A program made the position numbers and the translations under genes. A stretch of 64,000 nt of DNA. Origin: Pseudomonas fontis. GTDB lineage: Bacteria > Pseudomonadota > Gammaproteobacteria > Pseudomonadales > Pseudomonadaceae. The notes beneath the pieces were generated by a model. It was not told the origin of the DNA, did not search any database, and was given only the letters and a program-made list of their open reading frames with translations. Where the stretch lies: contig NZ_JAMDGY010000065.1 of assembly GCF_028656955.1 (NCBI RefSeq), positions 1 through 64,000 on the forward strand, in the 5' to 3' direction. Positions within the stretch are counted from its first letter, which is position 1, and each line of letters opens with the position of its first letter. Below are positions 24,597 to 33,855 of this stretch, in pieces.

Positions 24597-25478
24597 ATGA
24601 CCTCTACCCGCCAGTTGCGTTACTTCGTCGAAATCGCCGACAGCGGCAGCTTCAGTGCCGCCGCCGAGCGACTGTTCATTGCCCAGTCGGCGCTGAGCCG
24701 GCAGATAAAGGAGCTGGAGAGCCAGCTGGACACCCTGCTGTTTGAGCGCACTGCACGTCAGCCGCGCCTGACGGCAGCCGGCGCGGCGTTCCTGCCAAGG
24801 GCGCGGCACCTGCTCCAGGACCTTGAAAAAGCCGAGAGGCTGGCCCGCGAGGTGGGCCAGGGGTTGCGCGGCAGCCTGCGCCTCAGCCACTCCAGCACGG
24901 TGCCCCTGACCGGAGTGCTGCTGGCGCGCTTGAGCGGATACCTGCACGCGCATGAAGGCGTGCAGATGGAGATTGCCCAGCAATCTTCGGAGGCACAGCT
25001 GGAGGAGTTGGCTGAAGGCCGCCTGGAGGTGGGGCTGTTGCGCCTGCCGGTGCTGCGTCAGCACGAAGGGGTCGAGGTCACGCCATTGTTCGAAGAGCCG
25101 TTATTGCTCGCGCTGCCTGAGGGGCATCGATTGGCGGGTGAAGCCTGTGTGGAATTGCGCCAATTACGCGACGAGCTGTTCATCTCGATTCCGCATCGCC
25201 AGCGTGGCGGCCTGAGCTACCTGTCGGCCCAGTTGTGCATGCAGGCTGGGTTCTTTCCCAAGGCTGCGCGAGTGGTGTCGCGCAAGACTACGCAGTTGCA
25301 GTTGATTCAAGCCGGGTTCGGGGTGGCGCTGCTGCCGGCGAGCATGGGCGATATTGCCCCGGCGTCGGTGCGCTGGGTGCCGCTGGCGGATGCCGGCTGC
25401 GTGAGTACGGTGGCGCTGGCGTCGCGCCGGGATGCGGGGGCGCTGGTGCGTCAGTTCATTGAGCATCTGCGGGCTTGA
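24597..25478 (+). CDS. LysR-family transcriptional regulator
   Basis: This encodes 293 residues: an N-terminal winged helix-turn-helix (residues 1-60: LRYFVEIADSGSFSAAAERL, SQSALSRQIKELE-like AQSALSRQIKELE) and a LysR substrate-binding domain from about residue 90. It is divergent from the TauE-family gene across 112 bases, so it probably controls that transporter. The inducer cannot be told from sequence. Confidence 0.9.
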   Translation: MTSTRQLRYFVEIADSGSFSAAAERLFIAQSALSRQIKELESQLDTLLFERTARQPRLTAAGAAFLPRARHLLQDLEKAERLAREVGQGLRGSLRLSHSSTVPLTGVLLARLSGYLHAHEGVQMEIAQQSSEAQLEELAEGRLEVGLLRLPVLRQHEGVEVTPLFEEPLLLALPEGHRLAGEACVELRQLRDELFISIPHRQRGGLSYLSAQLCMQAGFFPKAARVVSRKTTQLQLIQAGFGVALLPASMGDIAPASVRWVPLADAGCVSTVALASRRDAGALVRQFIEHLRA

Positions 25479-25542
25479 GAGCTGAAGTGCGGTGTTGCAC
25501 CGGCACTGCCAAGCCCCGGCACATTCCTTTATGATGCGGCCC

Positions 25543-26922
25543 ATGATCAGAGACCCTTTCGAAAGACTCGGCCTGGACCGCGAAGTCCTGACCGTCAGCC
25601 AGCTCAACGGCCGCGCCCGGGTGCTGCTTGAAGACGTGTTCAGCAATATCTGGGTCGAAGGCGAGATCTCCAACCTCGCCCGCCCGGCCTCCGGCCACGT
25701 CTACTTCACCCTCAAGGACAGCGGTGCCCAGGTGCGCTGCGCGCTGTTTCGCAACAACGCCGCCCGCGTGCGCCAAGCCCTGCGCGACGGCCTCGCGGTC
25801 AAGGTGCGCGGCAAGGTTTCGCTGTTCGAAGGACGCGGCGACTATCAACTGATCCTCGATACCGTCGAGCCCGCTGGTGACGGCGCGCTGCGCCTGGCCT
25901 TCGATGCGCTGAAGGAAAAGCTCAGTGCCGAGGGCCTGTTCAGCGCCGAGCGCAAACGCGCCCTGCCCGCTCACCCGCAACGCATCGGCATCATCAGTTC
26001 ACCCACCGGTGCGGTGATTCGCGACATCATCAGCGTGTTCCGCCGCCGTGCCCCGCAGGTCGAGCTGAACCTGATCCCCACCGCCGTGCAAGGCCGCGAA
26101 GCCATCAACCAGATCGTCCGCGCGCTGCAACGCGCCGACGCGCAAGGGTTCGATGCGCTGATCCTGGCCCGTGGCGGCGGTTCGCTGGAAGACCTCTGGT
26201 GCTTCAACGAGGAGGCCGTGGCCCGCGCCATTGCCGCCTGTGTCACACCGATTGTCAGCGCCGTCGGCCATGAAACCGATGTATCGATCAGCGACTTCGT
26301 CGCCGACGTCCGCGCACCCACGCCCTCAGCCGCAGCCGAACTGCTGGCGCCCGACAGCAGTGACCTGCAACGTCGACTCGAAAGCCTGCACCGGCGCCTG
26401 TTGCTGCGCATCCAGAACCGCCTGGCCCACGACCGCCTGCGCCTGGACGGCCTGACCCGGCGCCTGCGCCATCCTGGCGAACGCCTGCGCCAGCAAGCGC
26501 AGCGCCTGGACGACCTGGACATGCGCCTGCGCCGCGCCTTCGAACAACGCCTGAACCAGCGCCGCGAGCGCTTGGCGCGTCTCGACACACGCCTGGCCGC
26601 GCAGCACCCGGGACGTACGCTGGCGCTGCACAAGCAGCGCCTGGAAAACCTCGCCGAACGCCTGCCACGGGCGATGCGCGAAGCCCTCAAGGACCGTCGC
26701 CTGCAATTGCAGGCGCAGGTGCAAACCCTCCAAGTGGTCAGCCCGCTGGCCACCCTGGGGCGCGGCTACAGCATCCTGCTCGACGAGCGCGGCCAGGCGA
26801 TCCGCAGCGCCGCGCAGACGCAGAACGGCCAACGCCTCACCGCCCGCCTCGGCGAAGGCGAGTTGCAGGTGCGCGTCGAGGACAACCACCTGACCCCGGT
26901 CACGCTTTCACTTCTGGACTGA
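25543..26922 (+). CDS. xseA: Exodeoxyribonuclease VII large subunit
   Basis: This 459-residue cytoplasmic nuclease subunit degrades single-stranded DNA together with XseB, which is not in the window. It has an N-terminal OB-fold (VSQLNGRARVLLEDVF, then VEGEISNL) and the family core GIISSPTGAVIRDI, RGGGSLEDLWCFNEE and AVGHETDVSISDFVAD. A long coiled-coil region rich in arginine and leucine follows at about 280-400. The start is ATG 25543 (MIRDPFERLGLDREVL), as in other pseudomonads; no good ribosome-binding site precedes it. Confidence 0.95.
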   Translation: MIRDPFERLGLDREVLTVSQLNGRARVLLEDVFSNIWVEGEISNLARPASGHVYFTLKDSGAQVRCALFRNNAARVRQALRDGLAVKVRGKVSLFEGRGDYQLILDTVEPAGDGALRLAFDALKEKLSAEGLFSAERKRALPAHPQRIGIISSPTGAVIRDIISVFRRRAPQVELNLIPTAVQGREAINQIVRALQRADAQGFDALILARGGGSLEDLWCFNEEAVARAIAACVTPIVSAVGHETDVSISDFVADVRAPTPSAAAELLAPDSSDLQRRLESLHRRLLLRIQNRLAHDRLRLDGLTRRLRHPGERLRQQAQRLDDLDMRLRRAFEQRLNQRRERLARLDTRLAAQHPGRTLALHKQRLENLAERLPRAMREALKDRRLQLQAQVQTLQVVSPLATLGRGYSILLDERGQAIRSAAQTQNGQRLTARLGEGELQVRVEDNHLTPVTLSLLD

Positions 26923-26925
26923 CTC

Positions 26926-27750
26926 ATGCCCCGTTTGCTTGCCCCCCTGCTTATGCTTTGCCTGACCTTCGCCAGCGCCGCGCAAGCCAGCTATATCACC
27001 CGCCAGTTGAACAAGCCGGTACCCGGCGGCGTTGCCGTCGTCGACCTCGGCCCGAGCGCCCAGGCGCCGCAAGCCCGCTTCGATGGCAAGCCGGTGCTGG
27101 TGGTGAAGGAGCAGGACAACTGGCTGGCCATCGTCGGCCTGCCGCTGACGCAAAAACCCGGCACCGCGACCCTGACCCAGGGCGGGCGCCAGCTGAGCTT
27201 CAGCGTCGGCAGCAAGAAGTACCCCGAGCAACGCATCACCCTGAAGAACAAGCGCCAGGTAAACCCCGAGCCTGCCGACCTCAAGCGCATCGACGCCGAG
27301 CTGGCAGAGCAGGTACGCGCCTACCGCAGCTTCAGCCCGAACGTGCCGAGCAACCTGCTGTTCGACAAGCCCGTCAACGGCCCGCTGTCGAGCCGCTTTG
27401 GCGTGCGTCGCTTCTTCAATGGCGAAGAGCGCAACCCGCACGCCGGCCTGGACTTCGCCGTGCCCGCCGGCACCCCGATCAAGACCCCGACCAACGGCAA
27501 GGTGATCCTCATCGGCAACTATTTCTTCAACGGCAACACCGTGTTCGTCGACCATGGCCAGGGCTTCATCAGCATGTTCTGCCACATGTCGAAAATCGAC
27601 GTCAAAGCCGGCCAGCAGCTCAGCCGTGGCGCCGTGGTCGGCCGGGTTGGCGCGACCGGGCGTGCGACCGGGCCGCACATGCACTGGAACGTCAGCCTGA
27701 ACGATGCGCGGGTCGATCCGGCGATCTTTATCGGGGCCTTCCAGCCCTGA
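26926..27750 (+). CDS. Secreted M23-family peptidase
   Basis: This encodes 274 residues with a signal peptide (residues 1-22, ending AQAS). The C-terminal LytM/M23 domain shows the zinc ligands HAGLDF (His/Asp) and HMHW (HxH), so it should be a periplasmic peptidoglycan endopeptidase. It starts three bases after xseA, so it is cotranscribed, and it ends at a clear terminator. The target cross-link is not predictable. Confidence 0.9.
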   Translation: MPRLLAPLLMLCLTFASAAQASYITRQLNKPVPGGVAVVDLGPSAQAPQARFDGKPVLVVKEQDNWLAIVGLPLTQKPGTATLTQGGRQLSFSVGSKKYPEQRITLKNKRQVNPEPADLKRIDAELAEQVRAYRSFSPNVPSNLLFDKPVNGPLSSRFGVRRFFNGEERNPHAGLDFAVPAGTPIKTPTNGKVILIGNYFFNGNTVFVDHGQGFISMFCHMSKIDVKAGQQLSRGAVVGRVGATGRATGPHMHWNVSLNDARVDPAIFIGAFQP

Positions 27751-27770
27751 GGCGTGGGTTGCGCCAAAGC

Positions 27771-27800
27771 AAAAGACCGCGCAACAGGCGCGGTCTTTTT
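27771..27800 (+). terminator. Terminator after the xseA-peptidase operon
   Basis: AAAAGACCGCG and CGCGGTCTTTTT form an 11-pair stem around CAACAGG. Confidence 0.88.
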
Positions 27801-27906
27801 GCAACTGCATCGCTATAAAATCTCGAGAACTTTGACTTTTTAAGCATTTCTCTCAATTTTTTCGCAGCGCTTGCCATCTTTCACCTCACTGGTTAGGGTT
27901 GAGCAC

Positions 27907-27984
27907 ATGAAGACCTTCCAGACCCTCATCCTGCTTCGCCAACATCGCAGCCTTTGCCTGGTCAGTGCCCGACTACCAAGCTGA
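27907..27984 (+). CDS. leuL: Leucine-rich leader peptide of leuA
   Basis: This is a 25-residue open frame beginning MKTFQTLILLRQHRSLCLV, with six leucines that use CTC, CTG, CTT, CTT, CTG and CTA codons. An AGGG sequence lies upstream of the ATG. It ends 77 bases before leuA. Position, size and leucine codon clustering are those of an attenuation leader peptide. I could not identify a convincing terminator stem in the 77 bases that follow, so the mechanism is inferred. The 311 bases between 27751 and 28061 hold only the terminator and this leader. Confidence 0.6.
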   Translation: MKTFQTLILLRQHRSLCLVSARLPS

Positions 27985-28061
27985 ATCGCGTCGCCTCGCC
28001 TTTTCATCTCGTATTCGCTCGGCAGGCCCCTTTCAAGGCCGCACACAAAAGGATTGCTTCC

Positions 28062-29738
28062 ATGACCATGCTCAAAGACCCTTCGAACAAGTACCGCGCA
28101 TTTCCAACCATCGATCTGCCCGACCGTACCTGGCCTTCGAAGACCATCACCCAGGCGCCGATCTGGTGCAGTTCCGACCTGCGTGACGGTAACCAGTCGC
28201 TGATCGAGCCGATGGATGCGGTAAAAAAACTGCGCTTCTGGAAAACCCTGGTCAGCGTTGGCGTGAAAGAGATCGAAGCCTCGTTCCCGTCCGCCTCGCA
28301 AACCGATTTCGACTTCGTGCGTACCCTGATCGAAGACGGTCACATCCCCGCGGACACCACCATCCAGGTGCTGACCCAGGCCCGTGAAGACCTGATCGCG
28401 CGTACCTTCGAGTCGCTGCGCGGGGCCAAGAAGGCCATCGTGCACCTGTACAACGCCACCTGCCCGTCGTTCCGCCGCATTGTCTTCAACCAGGACAAGC
28501 AAGGCGTGAAGGACATCGCGGTGAACGCGGCCAAGCTGTTCGTCAAATATGCCGCCCAGCAGCCAGACACCCAGTGGACCTTCCAGTATTCGCCAGAGAC
28601 CTTCAGCGCGACTGAAATGGAGTTCGCCAAGGAAGTCTGCGACGCGGTGATTGCCGTGTGGAACCCGACCCCGGAACACAAGATCATCCTCAACCTGCCG
28701 GCCACTGTCGAAGTGTCGACGCCGAACGTGTATGCCGACCAGATCGAGTGGTTCTGCCGCAACGTCAGCCGTCGTGACAGCGTGATCATCAGCCTGCACA
28801 CCCACAACGACCGTGGCACTGGCGTGGCCGCCACCGAACTGGGCCTGATGGCCGGCGCCGACCGTGCCGAAGGCTGCCTGTTCGGCAACGGCGAGCGTAC
28901 CGGCAACGTCGACCTGGTGACCCTGGCGTTGAACCTCTACACCCAGGGCATCAACCCGGGCCTGGACTTCTCCGATATCGACGGCGTGCGCAAGGTCGTC
29001 GAAGAGTGCAACCAGTTGCCGGTGCACCCACGTCACCCGTATGTCGGCGACCTGGTGCACACGGCGTTCTCCGGTTCGCACCAGGACGCTATCCGCAAAG
29101 GCTTCACCCAGCAGAAGGAAGACGGCGTATGGGAAGTCCCGTACCTGCCGATCGACCCGGCCGACATCGGCCGCAGCTACGAGGCGGTGATCCGCGTCAA
29201 CAGCCAGTCCGGCAAGGGTGGCATCACCTACCTGCTCGAACAGGAATACGGCATCAGCCTGCCGCGTCGCATGCAGATCGAGTTCAGCCAGGTGGTACAG
29301 GGCGAAACCGATCGCCTGGGCCTGGAGATGACTGCCGAACAGATCTACAAGCTGTTGCAGCGCGAATACCTGCAAGCCAACGCCCCTTACGCCATGGTCA
29401 GCCATCGCCTGCAGGAAGAGAACGGCAACAGCAAGGTGGAAGTGGAAGTGTCTGGCGAGGGTGAAACCACCCTGCACTGGCGCGGCAAGGGCAACGGTGC
29501 CCTGGAAGCCCTGGTGGCCGGCCTGCCGGTAGCCGTGGAAATCATGGACTACAACGAGCACGCCATCGGTGCCGGCACCAATGCCAAGGCCGCTGCCTAC
29601 ATCGAGCTGCGTGTGGCGGGTGGGCGTCCGGTGCACGGTGTGGGGATCGATGAGAACATCACCACCGCCAGCTTCAAGGCCTTGTTCAGCGCCCTGAACC
29701 GCTCGCTGACCCAGCAGGCAGCCAGCAAGGCGGCATGA
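28062..29738 (+). CDS. leuA: 2-isopropylmalate synthase
   Basis: LeuA condenses acetyl-CoA with 2-oxoisovalerate, the first step of leucine synthesis. The 558-residue protein is of the longer LeuA type: catalytic TIM barrel (CSSDLRDGNQSLIEPM near residue 38; HTHNDRGTGVAATE metal motif near 246), a linker, and a C-terminal regulatory LeuA dimer domain that normally binds leucine. The start is ATG 28062, with AAAAGGA eight bases upstream. An earlier in-frame opening overlaps the leader peptide and is rejected. A terminator follows directly. Confidence 0.96.
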   Translation: MTMLKDPSNKYRAFPTIDLPDRTWPSKTITQAPIWCSSDLRDGNQSLIEPMDAVKKLRFWKTLVSVGVKEIEASFPSASQTDFDFVRTLIEDGHIPADTTIQVLTQAREDLIARTFESLRGAKKAIVHLYNATCPSFRRIVFNQDKQGVKDIAVNAAKLFVKYAAQQPDTQWTFQYSPETFSATEMEFAKEVCDAVIAVWNPTPEHKIILNLPATVEVSTPNVYADQIEWFCRNVSRRDSVIISLHTHNDRGTGVAATELGLMAGADRAEGCLFGNGERTGNVDLVTLALNLYTQGINPGLDFSDIDGVRKVVEECNQLPVHPRHPYVGDLVHTAFSGSHQDAIRKGFTQQKEDGVWEVPYLPIDPADIGRSYEAVIRVNSQSGKGGITYLLEQEYGISLPRRMQIEFSQVVQGETDRLGLEMTAEQIYKLLQREYLQANAPYAMVSHRLQEENGNSKVEVEVSGEGETTLHWRGKGNGALEALVAGLPVAVEIMDYNEHAIGAGTNAKAAAYIELRVAGGRPVHGVGIDENITTASFKALFSALNRSLTQQAASKAA

Positions 29739-29766
29739 GCCGCGACTGACTGAATGCAGTAGCTGA

Positions 29767-29800
29767 AATGCCCGCCTCCTTGCACGAGGCGGGCATTTTT
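29767..29800 (+). terminator. leuA terminator
   Basis: ATGCCCGCCTC and GAGGCGGGCAT pair around CTTGCAC, followed by five T residues. Confidence 0.88.
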
Positions 29801-29817
29801 GTTTGTTTTGCAGGCTT

Positions 29818-29843
29818 CATCGCCGGCAAGGTCGCCTCCCACG
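29818..29843. repeat. Degenerate single REP element
   Basis: CATCGCCGGCAAGGTCGCCT then CCCACGAG differs from the family sequence at several bases. Confidence 0.6.
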
Positions 29844-29860
29844 AGATAGGTTCTACAGGC

Positions 29861-29891
29861 AAAAAAAAGGGGCGCCGACCAAGCGCCCCCT
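29861..29891 (-). terminator. eda terminator
   Basis: On the minus strand GGGGCGC and GCGCCCC pair around TTGGTCG, followed by eight T residues. It lies about 30 bases after the eda stop. Confidence 0.85.
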
Positions 29892-29920
29892 AAAGCCGTA
29901 CAGCACACAACGAATTCGTA

Positions 29921-30595
29921 TCAGTCCAGCAAGGCCAGGGCCTCGGCGCTGCACGCCTGAATGCGGGCCCAGTCGCGGTTCTTCACCCAGCTGCTTTCAA
30001 ACATCCAGGTTCCGCCCACGCACATCACGTTGGACAGGGCCATGTAGTTCTTCAGATTGCCCGGGTTCACCCCACCCGTCGGGCAGAAGCGCACTTCACC
30101 GAACGGCCCGCCAAAAGCCTTGATCGCTGCCACACCACCGCTGATCTCCGCAGGGAACAGCTTGAAGCGACGATAGCCCAGGGCGTAGCCCATCATGATT
30201 TCCGAGGCACTGCTGATACCCGGCAGCAAGGGCAAGGCGCTTTCCACGCCCGCTTCGAGAATGTCCTGGGTGCAACCGGGGGTGACGATAAATTGCGCAC
30301 CGGCCTGCTCGACCGCCGCCAGCATGCTGCGATCCAGCACCGTGCCCGCACCGATGCACAGCTCAGGACGCTGCTCACGCAGCACACGGATGGCCTTGAG
30401 GCCATGCTCCGAACGCAGGGTGATTTCCAGCGTCTTCAAGCCTCCGGCTGCCAGCGCATCGGCCAGCGGCAGGATGTCTTCCTCGCGGGCGATGGTGATC
30501 ACCGGGAGGATCTTCGCCTGGCTGCAGATCTGGTCGATGCGGGCGATCTTGTCGGCCATGGAAGTACCCGGCTGCTTAAGTTCTAGCGTGGTCAT
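29921..30595 (-). CDS. eda: KDPG aldolase
   Basis: Eda splits 2-keto-3-deoxy-6-phosphogluconate into pyruvate and glyceraldehyde-3-phosphate, the last Entner-Doudoroff step. Family motifs are LEITLRSEHGL (catalytic glutamate) and YRRFKLFPAE (Schiff-base lysine), with GGVNPGN near the phosphate site. The start is ATG 30595, with AAGGA nine bases upstream; ATGs at 30616 and 30622 lack such a site. The product is 224 residues. It is the last gene of zwf-pgl-eda, 17 bases after pgl. Confidence 0.96.
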   Translation of the reverse strand: MTTLELKQPGTSMADKIARIDQICSQAKILPVITIAREEDILPLADALAAGGLKTLEITLRSEHGLKAIRVLREQRPELCIGAGTVLDRSMLAAVEQAGAQFIVTPGCTQDILEAGVESALPLLPGISSASEIMMGYALGYRRFKLFPAEISGGVAAIKAFGGPFGEVRFCPTGGVNPGNLKNYMALSNVMCVGGTWMFESSWVKNRDWARIQACSAEALALLD

Positions 30596-30612
30596 AACGG
30601 CGGGTCCTTGGC

Positions 30613-31326
30613 TCATGGGCACCAGTAAATATCCAGAGAAGCGTGAAGAAATGCGCGAATCGGCAGTTCAGTCGGGTCATCCCCGGCCAGCGCGGCGCGC
30701 AGGGTAGCGAGTTTGCCCGGGCCTTGCACGGACAACGCGGTAAACACAGCCTTGCCCAGCACCCGGCGGGTCAGGCTCAGGCGCTGATGCGGCACGCTCG
30801 GCGCCAGCATCGGCAGGCAACGGCGCGCGCCGTCTGGCTGCAAGCCTTCGGCAAGGTTGCTGTTGCCGGGGAACAGCGAAGCGGTATGCCCGTCATCGCC
30901 CATGCCCAGCACCAGCACATCAATCGGGCCCAGCTCGGCCAGCGCCTGATCGGCGTGCAGCGCTGCCGCCTCAAGATTGGCAGCCGGGCTGTACAGCCCG
31001 AGGAAGCGCGCCTTGGCCACCGGGCCGACCAGCAGATAACGCTTGAGCAGGCCGGCGTTGCTGTCGGCATGCTCAACCGGCACCCAGCGTTCATCGGCCA
31101 GGCTGATAACCACCTTCGACCAGTCCAGCGGCTGTTGCACCAGGCTCTGGAAGAACGCCACCGGGCTGCGCCCGCCGGAAACCACCAGGGTTGCCACGCC
31201 ATTGCCGGCAATCGCCGCGCGCAGGCGCTCGGCAACGTCATGCGCCAGGCCATCGGCCAACTTCGCCGGGGTTGTGTAGTCGTGTGCGGTTACCGAAGCC
31301 GGCAACTGCAAATCAGATATCGCCAT
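30613..31326 (-). CDS. pgl: 6-phosphogluconolactonase
   Basis: Pgl hydrolyses 6-phosphogluconolactone to 6-phosphogluconate. The 237-residue SOL/DevB-type protein has VVSGGRSP near the N-terminus, DERWVPVEHADSN, and GMGDDGHTASLFPG, all characteristic. It overlaps the 3' end of zwf by 14 bases, so translation is probably coupled. Confidence 0.96.
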   Translation of the reverse strand: MAISDLQLPASVTAHDYTTPAKLADGLAHDVAERLRAAIAGNGVATLVVSGGRSPVAFFQSLVQQPLDWSKVVISLADERWVPVEHADSNAGLLKRYLLVGPVAKARFLGLYSPAANLEAAALHADQALAELGPIDVLVLGMGDDGHTASLFPGNSNLAEGLQPDGARRCLPMLAPSVPHQRLSLTRRVLGKAVFTALSVQGPGKLATLRAALAGDDPTELPIRAFLHASLDIYWCP

Positions 31327-32782
31327 ACCATGCCCTCCCGTCGCGGGTAATCAGTGCAATCGAGCTCATCGGCCCCCAGGTGCCCGCCGCATAGGGCTTG
31401 GGGGCTTCGCCGGACTGTTTCCAGCCGGCAATCAACTGATCGCACCACTTCCACGCGTATTCGATTTCATCCTTGCGAACAAACAGGTTCTGATTGCCGC
31501 GCATCACTTCCAGCAACAACCGCTCATAGGCATCGGGGATCCGCGCGCTACGCCAGGTGTCGGAAAAATTCAGTTGCAGCGGGCCGCTGCGCAGTTGCAT
31601 GCCCTTGTCCAGACCCTGCTCCTTGGTCATCACCCGCAGCGAGATACCTTCATCGGGCTGCAAGCGGATGATCAGCTTGTTGCCGATCTGCAAACGCTGT
31701 TCCGCGGCGAAGATATAGTGCTGCGGTTCCTTGAAATGGATGACGATCTGCGACAGCTTTTGCGGCATGCGCTTGCCGGTGCGCAGGTAGAACGGCACGC
31801 CGGCCCAGCGCCAGTTGCGAATATCGGCACGCAGGGCGACGAAGGTTTCGGTGTCGCTCTGGGTGTTGGAATTTTCTTCCTCCAGGTACCCCGGCACCGA
31901 GTGCCCCTCGCTGTAGCCAGCGATGTACTGGCCGCGCACCACCTGGGTGCTCAGGCCCTCACCGCTGATCGGCGCCAGGGCCTTGAGCACCTTGACCTTC
32001 TCGTCGCGGATGCTGTCGGCAGAGAGGTCGCTGGGCGGGTCCATGGCAATCAGGCAAAGCAGCTGCAACAGGTGGTTCTGGATCATGTCGCGCAATTGCC
32101 CGGCCTGATCGAAATAGCCCCAGCGCCCCTCGATGCCGACCTTCTCGGCCACGGTGATTTCCACGTGGGAGATGGAGTTCTGGTTCCACTGGGTCTCGAA
32201 CAGGCTGTTGGCAAAGCGCAGGGCAATCAGGTTCTGCACCGTCTCCTTGCCCAGGTAATGGTCGATCCGGTAGACGCGGTTTTCCGGGAAGTACTGGGCC
32301 ACCGCATCGTTGACCCGACGCGAAGACTCCAGGTCATGGCCGATGGGCTTTTCCAGCACCACGCGGGTCTGCGCACTCAGGCCGGCCTTGTCGAGGTTCT
32401 CGCAAATGGCCCCGTACACCGCCGCTGGCGTGGCGAAATAGGCGATCAGTTGGCTGCTGGGCACAACCTGCGCGGCCAGCGCCTGGTAATCGTCGGCCTT
32501 GACGAAGTCGACGTGCAGGTAACTCAGCCGGGCAACAAAGCGTTGCAACACTTCGGCTTCGATCTCGCCCTTGGCGACGAACTCATGCAGGTGCGCCTCG
32601 ATCGCCGCCAGATGCTCCTGCGCCGTACCCGCTTCGCGGGCCAGCGCCAGCACACGGGTGTGCTCATGCAGCAGGCCGGCACGATCCAGTTGGTAGAGCG
32701 CCGGAAACAGCTTGCGCAACGCCAGGTCGCCCAGGGCGCCGAACAGGGCAAAGGTGCAAGGTTCTACGGTGATCGAGGCCAT
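31313..32782 (-). CDS. zwf: Glucose-6-phosphate 1-dehydrogenase
   Basis: Zwf oxidises glucose-6-phosphate to 6-phosphogluconolactone. The 489-residue protein has the N-terminal dinucleotide motif FGALGDLALRKLFPAL and the active-site block RIDHYLGKETVQN. The start is ATG 32782; an upstream in-frame ATG at 32827 is less likely. The promoter region faces hexR and contains a HexR operator 64-86 bases before the start, so the operon should be derepressed when KDPG is present. Confidence 0.97.
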   Translation of the reverse strand: MASITVEPCTFALFGALGDLALRKLFPALYQLDRAGLLHEHTRVLALAREAGTAQEHLAAIEAHLHEFVAKGEIEAEVLQRFVARLSYLHVDFVKADDYQALAAQVVPSSQLIAYFATPAAVYGAICENLDKAGLSAQTRVVLEKPIGHDLESSRRVNDAVAQYFPENRVYRIDHYLGKETVQNLIALRFANSLFETQWNQNSISHVEITVAEKVGIEGRWGYFDQAGQLRDMIQNHLLQLLCLIAMDPPSDLSADSIRDEKVKVLKALAPISGEGLSTQVVRGQYIAGYSEGHSVPGYLEEENSNTQSDTETFVALRADIRNWRWAGVPFYLRTGKRMPQKLSQIVIHFKEPQHYIFAAEQRLQIGNKLIIRLQPDEGISLRVMTKEQGLDKGMQLRSGPLQLNFSDTWRSARIPDAYERLLLEVMRGNQNLFVRKDEIEYAWKWCDQLIAGWKQSGEAPKPYAAGTWGPMSSIALITRDGRAWYGDI

Positions 32783-32845
32783 GATGTTGGTTCTTTTATC
32801 AAGTTGACGTAGAAATACCGTTTTCAATCGCAGTTTTCAAGGAAT

Positions 32846-32868
32846 AATGTAGTAAAAACCACAACATT
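32846..32868. promoter_or_regulatory. HexR operator between zwf and hexR
   Basis: AATGTAGT and ACAACATT are inverted repeats, with one mismatch, around a 7-base spacer. The core fits the HexR consensus TTGT-N7/8-ACAA with one change. It can serve both divergent genes. Confidence 0.7.
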
Positions 32869-32985
32869 TATCCCCTTTCACAGATACAAGTGGTGTGCCA
32901 ACCATGCCATCAGTACGATAGGCCACCGTGACAAAAAGCCGCTTGCCCGCGACAACCGGCTGCATTCTCGACCCAAGGAACCCCC

Positions 32986-33855
32986 ATGGACCGCGTGCGA
33001 AACCTCCTGGAGCAGATCCAGGGCCGCCTCGAAGAGCTGAACAAGGCTGAGCGCAAAGTCGCCGAAGTCATTCTGCTCAACCCACAGCAGGCCACCCGCT
33101 TCAGCATTGCTGCACTGGCCCAGGCCGCCAAGGTCAGCGAGCCGACCGTCAACCGCTTCTGCCGCTCGTTCGGCGTCAGTGGCTATCCGGAACTCAAGCT
33201 GCAACTGGCGCAGAGCCTGGCCAGCGGCGCGGCCTACGTCAGCCGTGCAGTGGAAGCCAATGATGATCCGAGCGCCTACACCCAGAAGATCTTCGGCAGC
33301 GCCATTGCCTCGCTGGACAGCGCCTGCCAGCAACTTGACCCGCAACTGATCAGCCGCGCCGTCGACATGCTGATCCAGGCCCGACAGATCCACTTCTTCG
33401 GCCTCGGTGCCTCGGCGCCGGTGGCACTGGATGCGCAGCACAAATTCTTCCGTTTCAACCTTGCCGTGTCGGCCCACGCCGATGTGCTGATGCAGCGCAT
33501 GCTGGCCTCGGTGGCCCACACCGGTGAATTGTTCGTGATCATTTCCTACACCGGACGCACCCGCGAACTGGTCGAGGTTGCCCGCCTGGCCCGGGAAAAC
33601 GGCGCCTCGGTGCTCGGACTGACCGCTGCCGACTCGCCGCTGGCCAAGGCCAGCAGCCTGAGCTTGAATATCCCGCTGCCGGAAGACACCGACATCTACA
33701 TGCCGATGACGTCACGGATCATCCAGTTGACCGTGCTCGATGTGCTCGCCACCGGCATGACCCTGCGCCGGGGCGTGGACTTCCAGCCGCACCTGCGCAA
33801 GATCAAGGAAAGCCTCAACGCCAGCCGCTACCCGATCGATGACGAGCTCAATTGA
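32986..33855 (+). CDS. hexR: HexR, RpiR-family repressor of glucose catabolism
   Basis: This encodes 289 residues. The N-terminal RpiR helix-turn-helix (about 1-77: NKAERKVAEVIL, AKVSEPTVNRFCRSFGVSGY) is followed by a SIS domain (about 125-255: FFGLGASAPVALDAQHKF, ISYTGRTRELVEVARLA). In Pseudomonas, HexR binds KDPG and controls zwf-pgl-eda and edd/gap. It is divergent from zwf. An AAGGA lies upstream of the ATG. Its last eight bases overlap the end of the convergent mutarotase gene. Confidence 0.95.
   Translation: MDRVRNLLEQIQGRLEELNKAERKVAEVILLNPQQATRFSIAALAQAAKVSEPTVNRFCRSFGVSGYPELKLQLAQSLASGAAYVSRAVEANDDPSAYTQKIFGSAIASLDSACQQLDPQLISRAVDMLIQARQIHFFGLGASAPVALDAQHKFFRFNLAVSAHADVLMQRMLASVAHTGELFVIISYTGRTRELVEVARLARENGASVLGLTAADSPLAKASSLSLNIPLPEDTDIYMPMTSRIIQLTVLDVLATGMTLRRGVDFQPHLRKIKESLNASRYPIDDELN

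Noticed and set aside
27954..28061. An upstream extension of leuA
   Set aside because: It overlaps the leader peptide in another frame. AAAAGGA is placed for the ATG at 28062.
27985..28061. Classical terminator/antiterminator pair after the leuA leader
   Set aside because: Only weak GGCC/GGCC and CCT/AGG pairings were found and there is no T run after a strong stem, so I did not annotate one.
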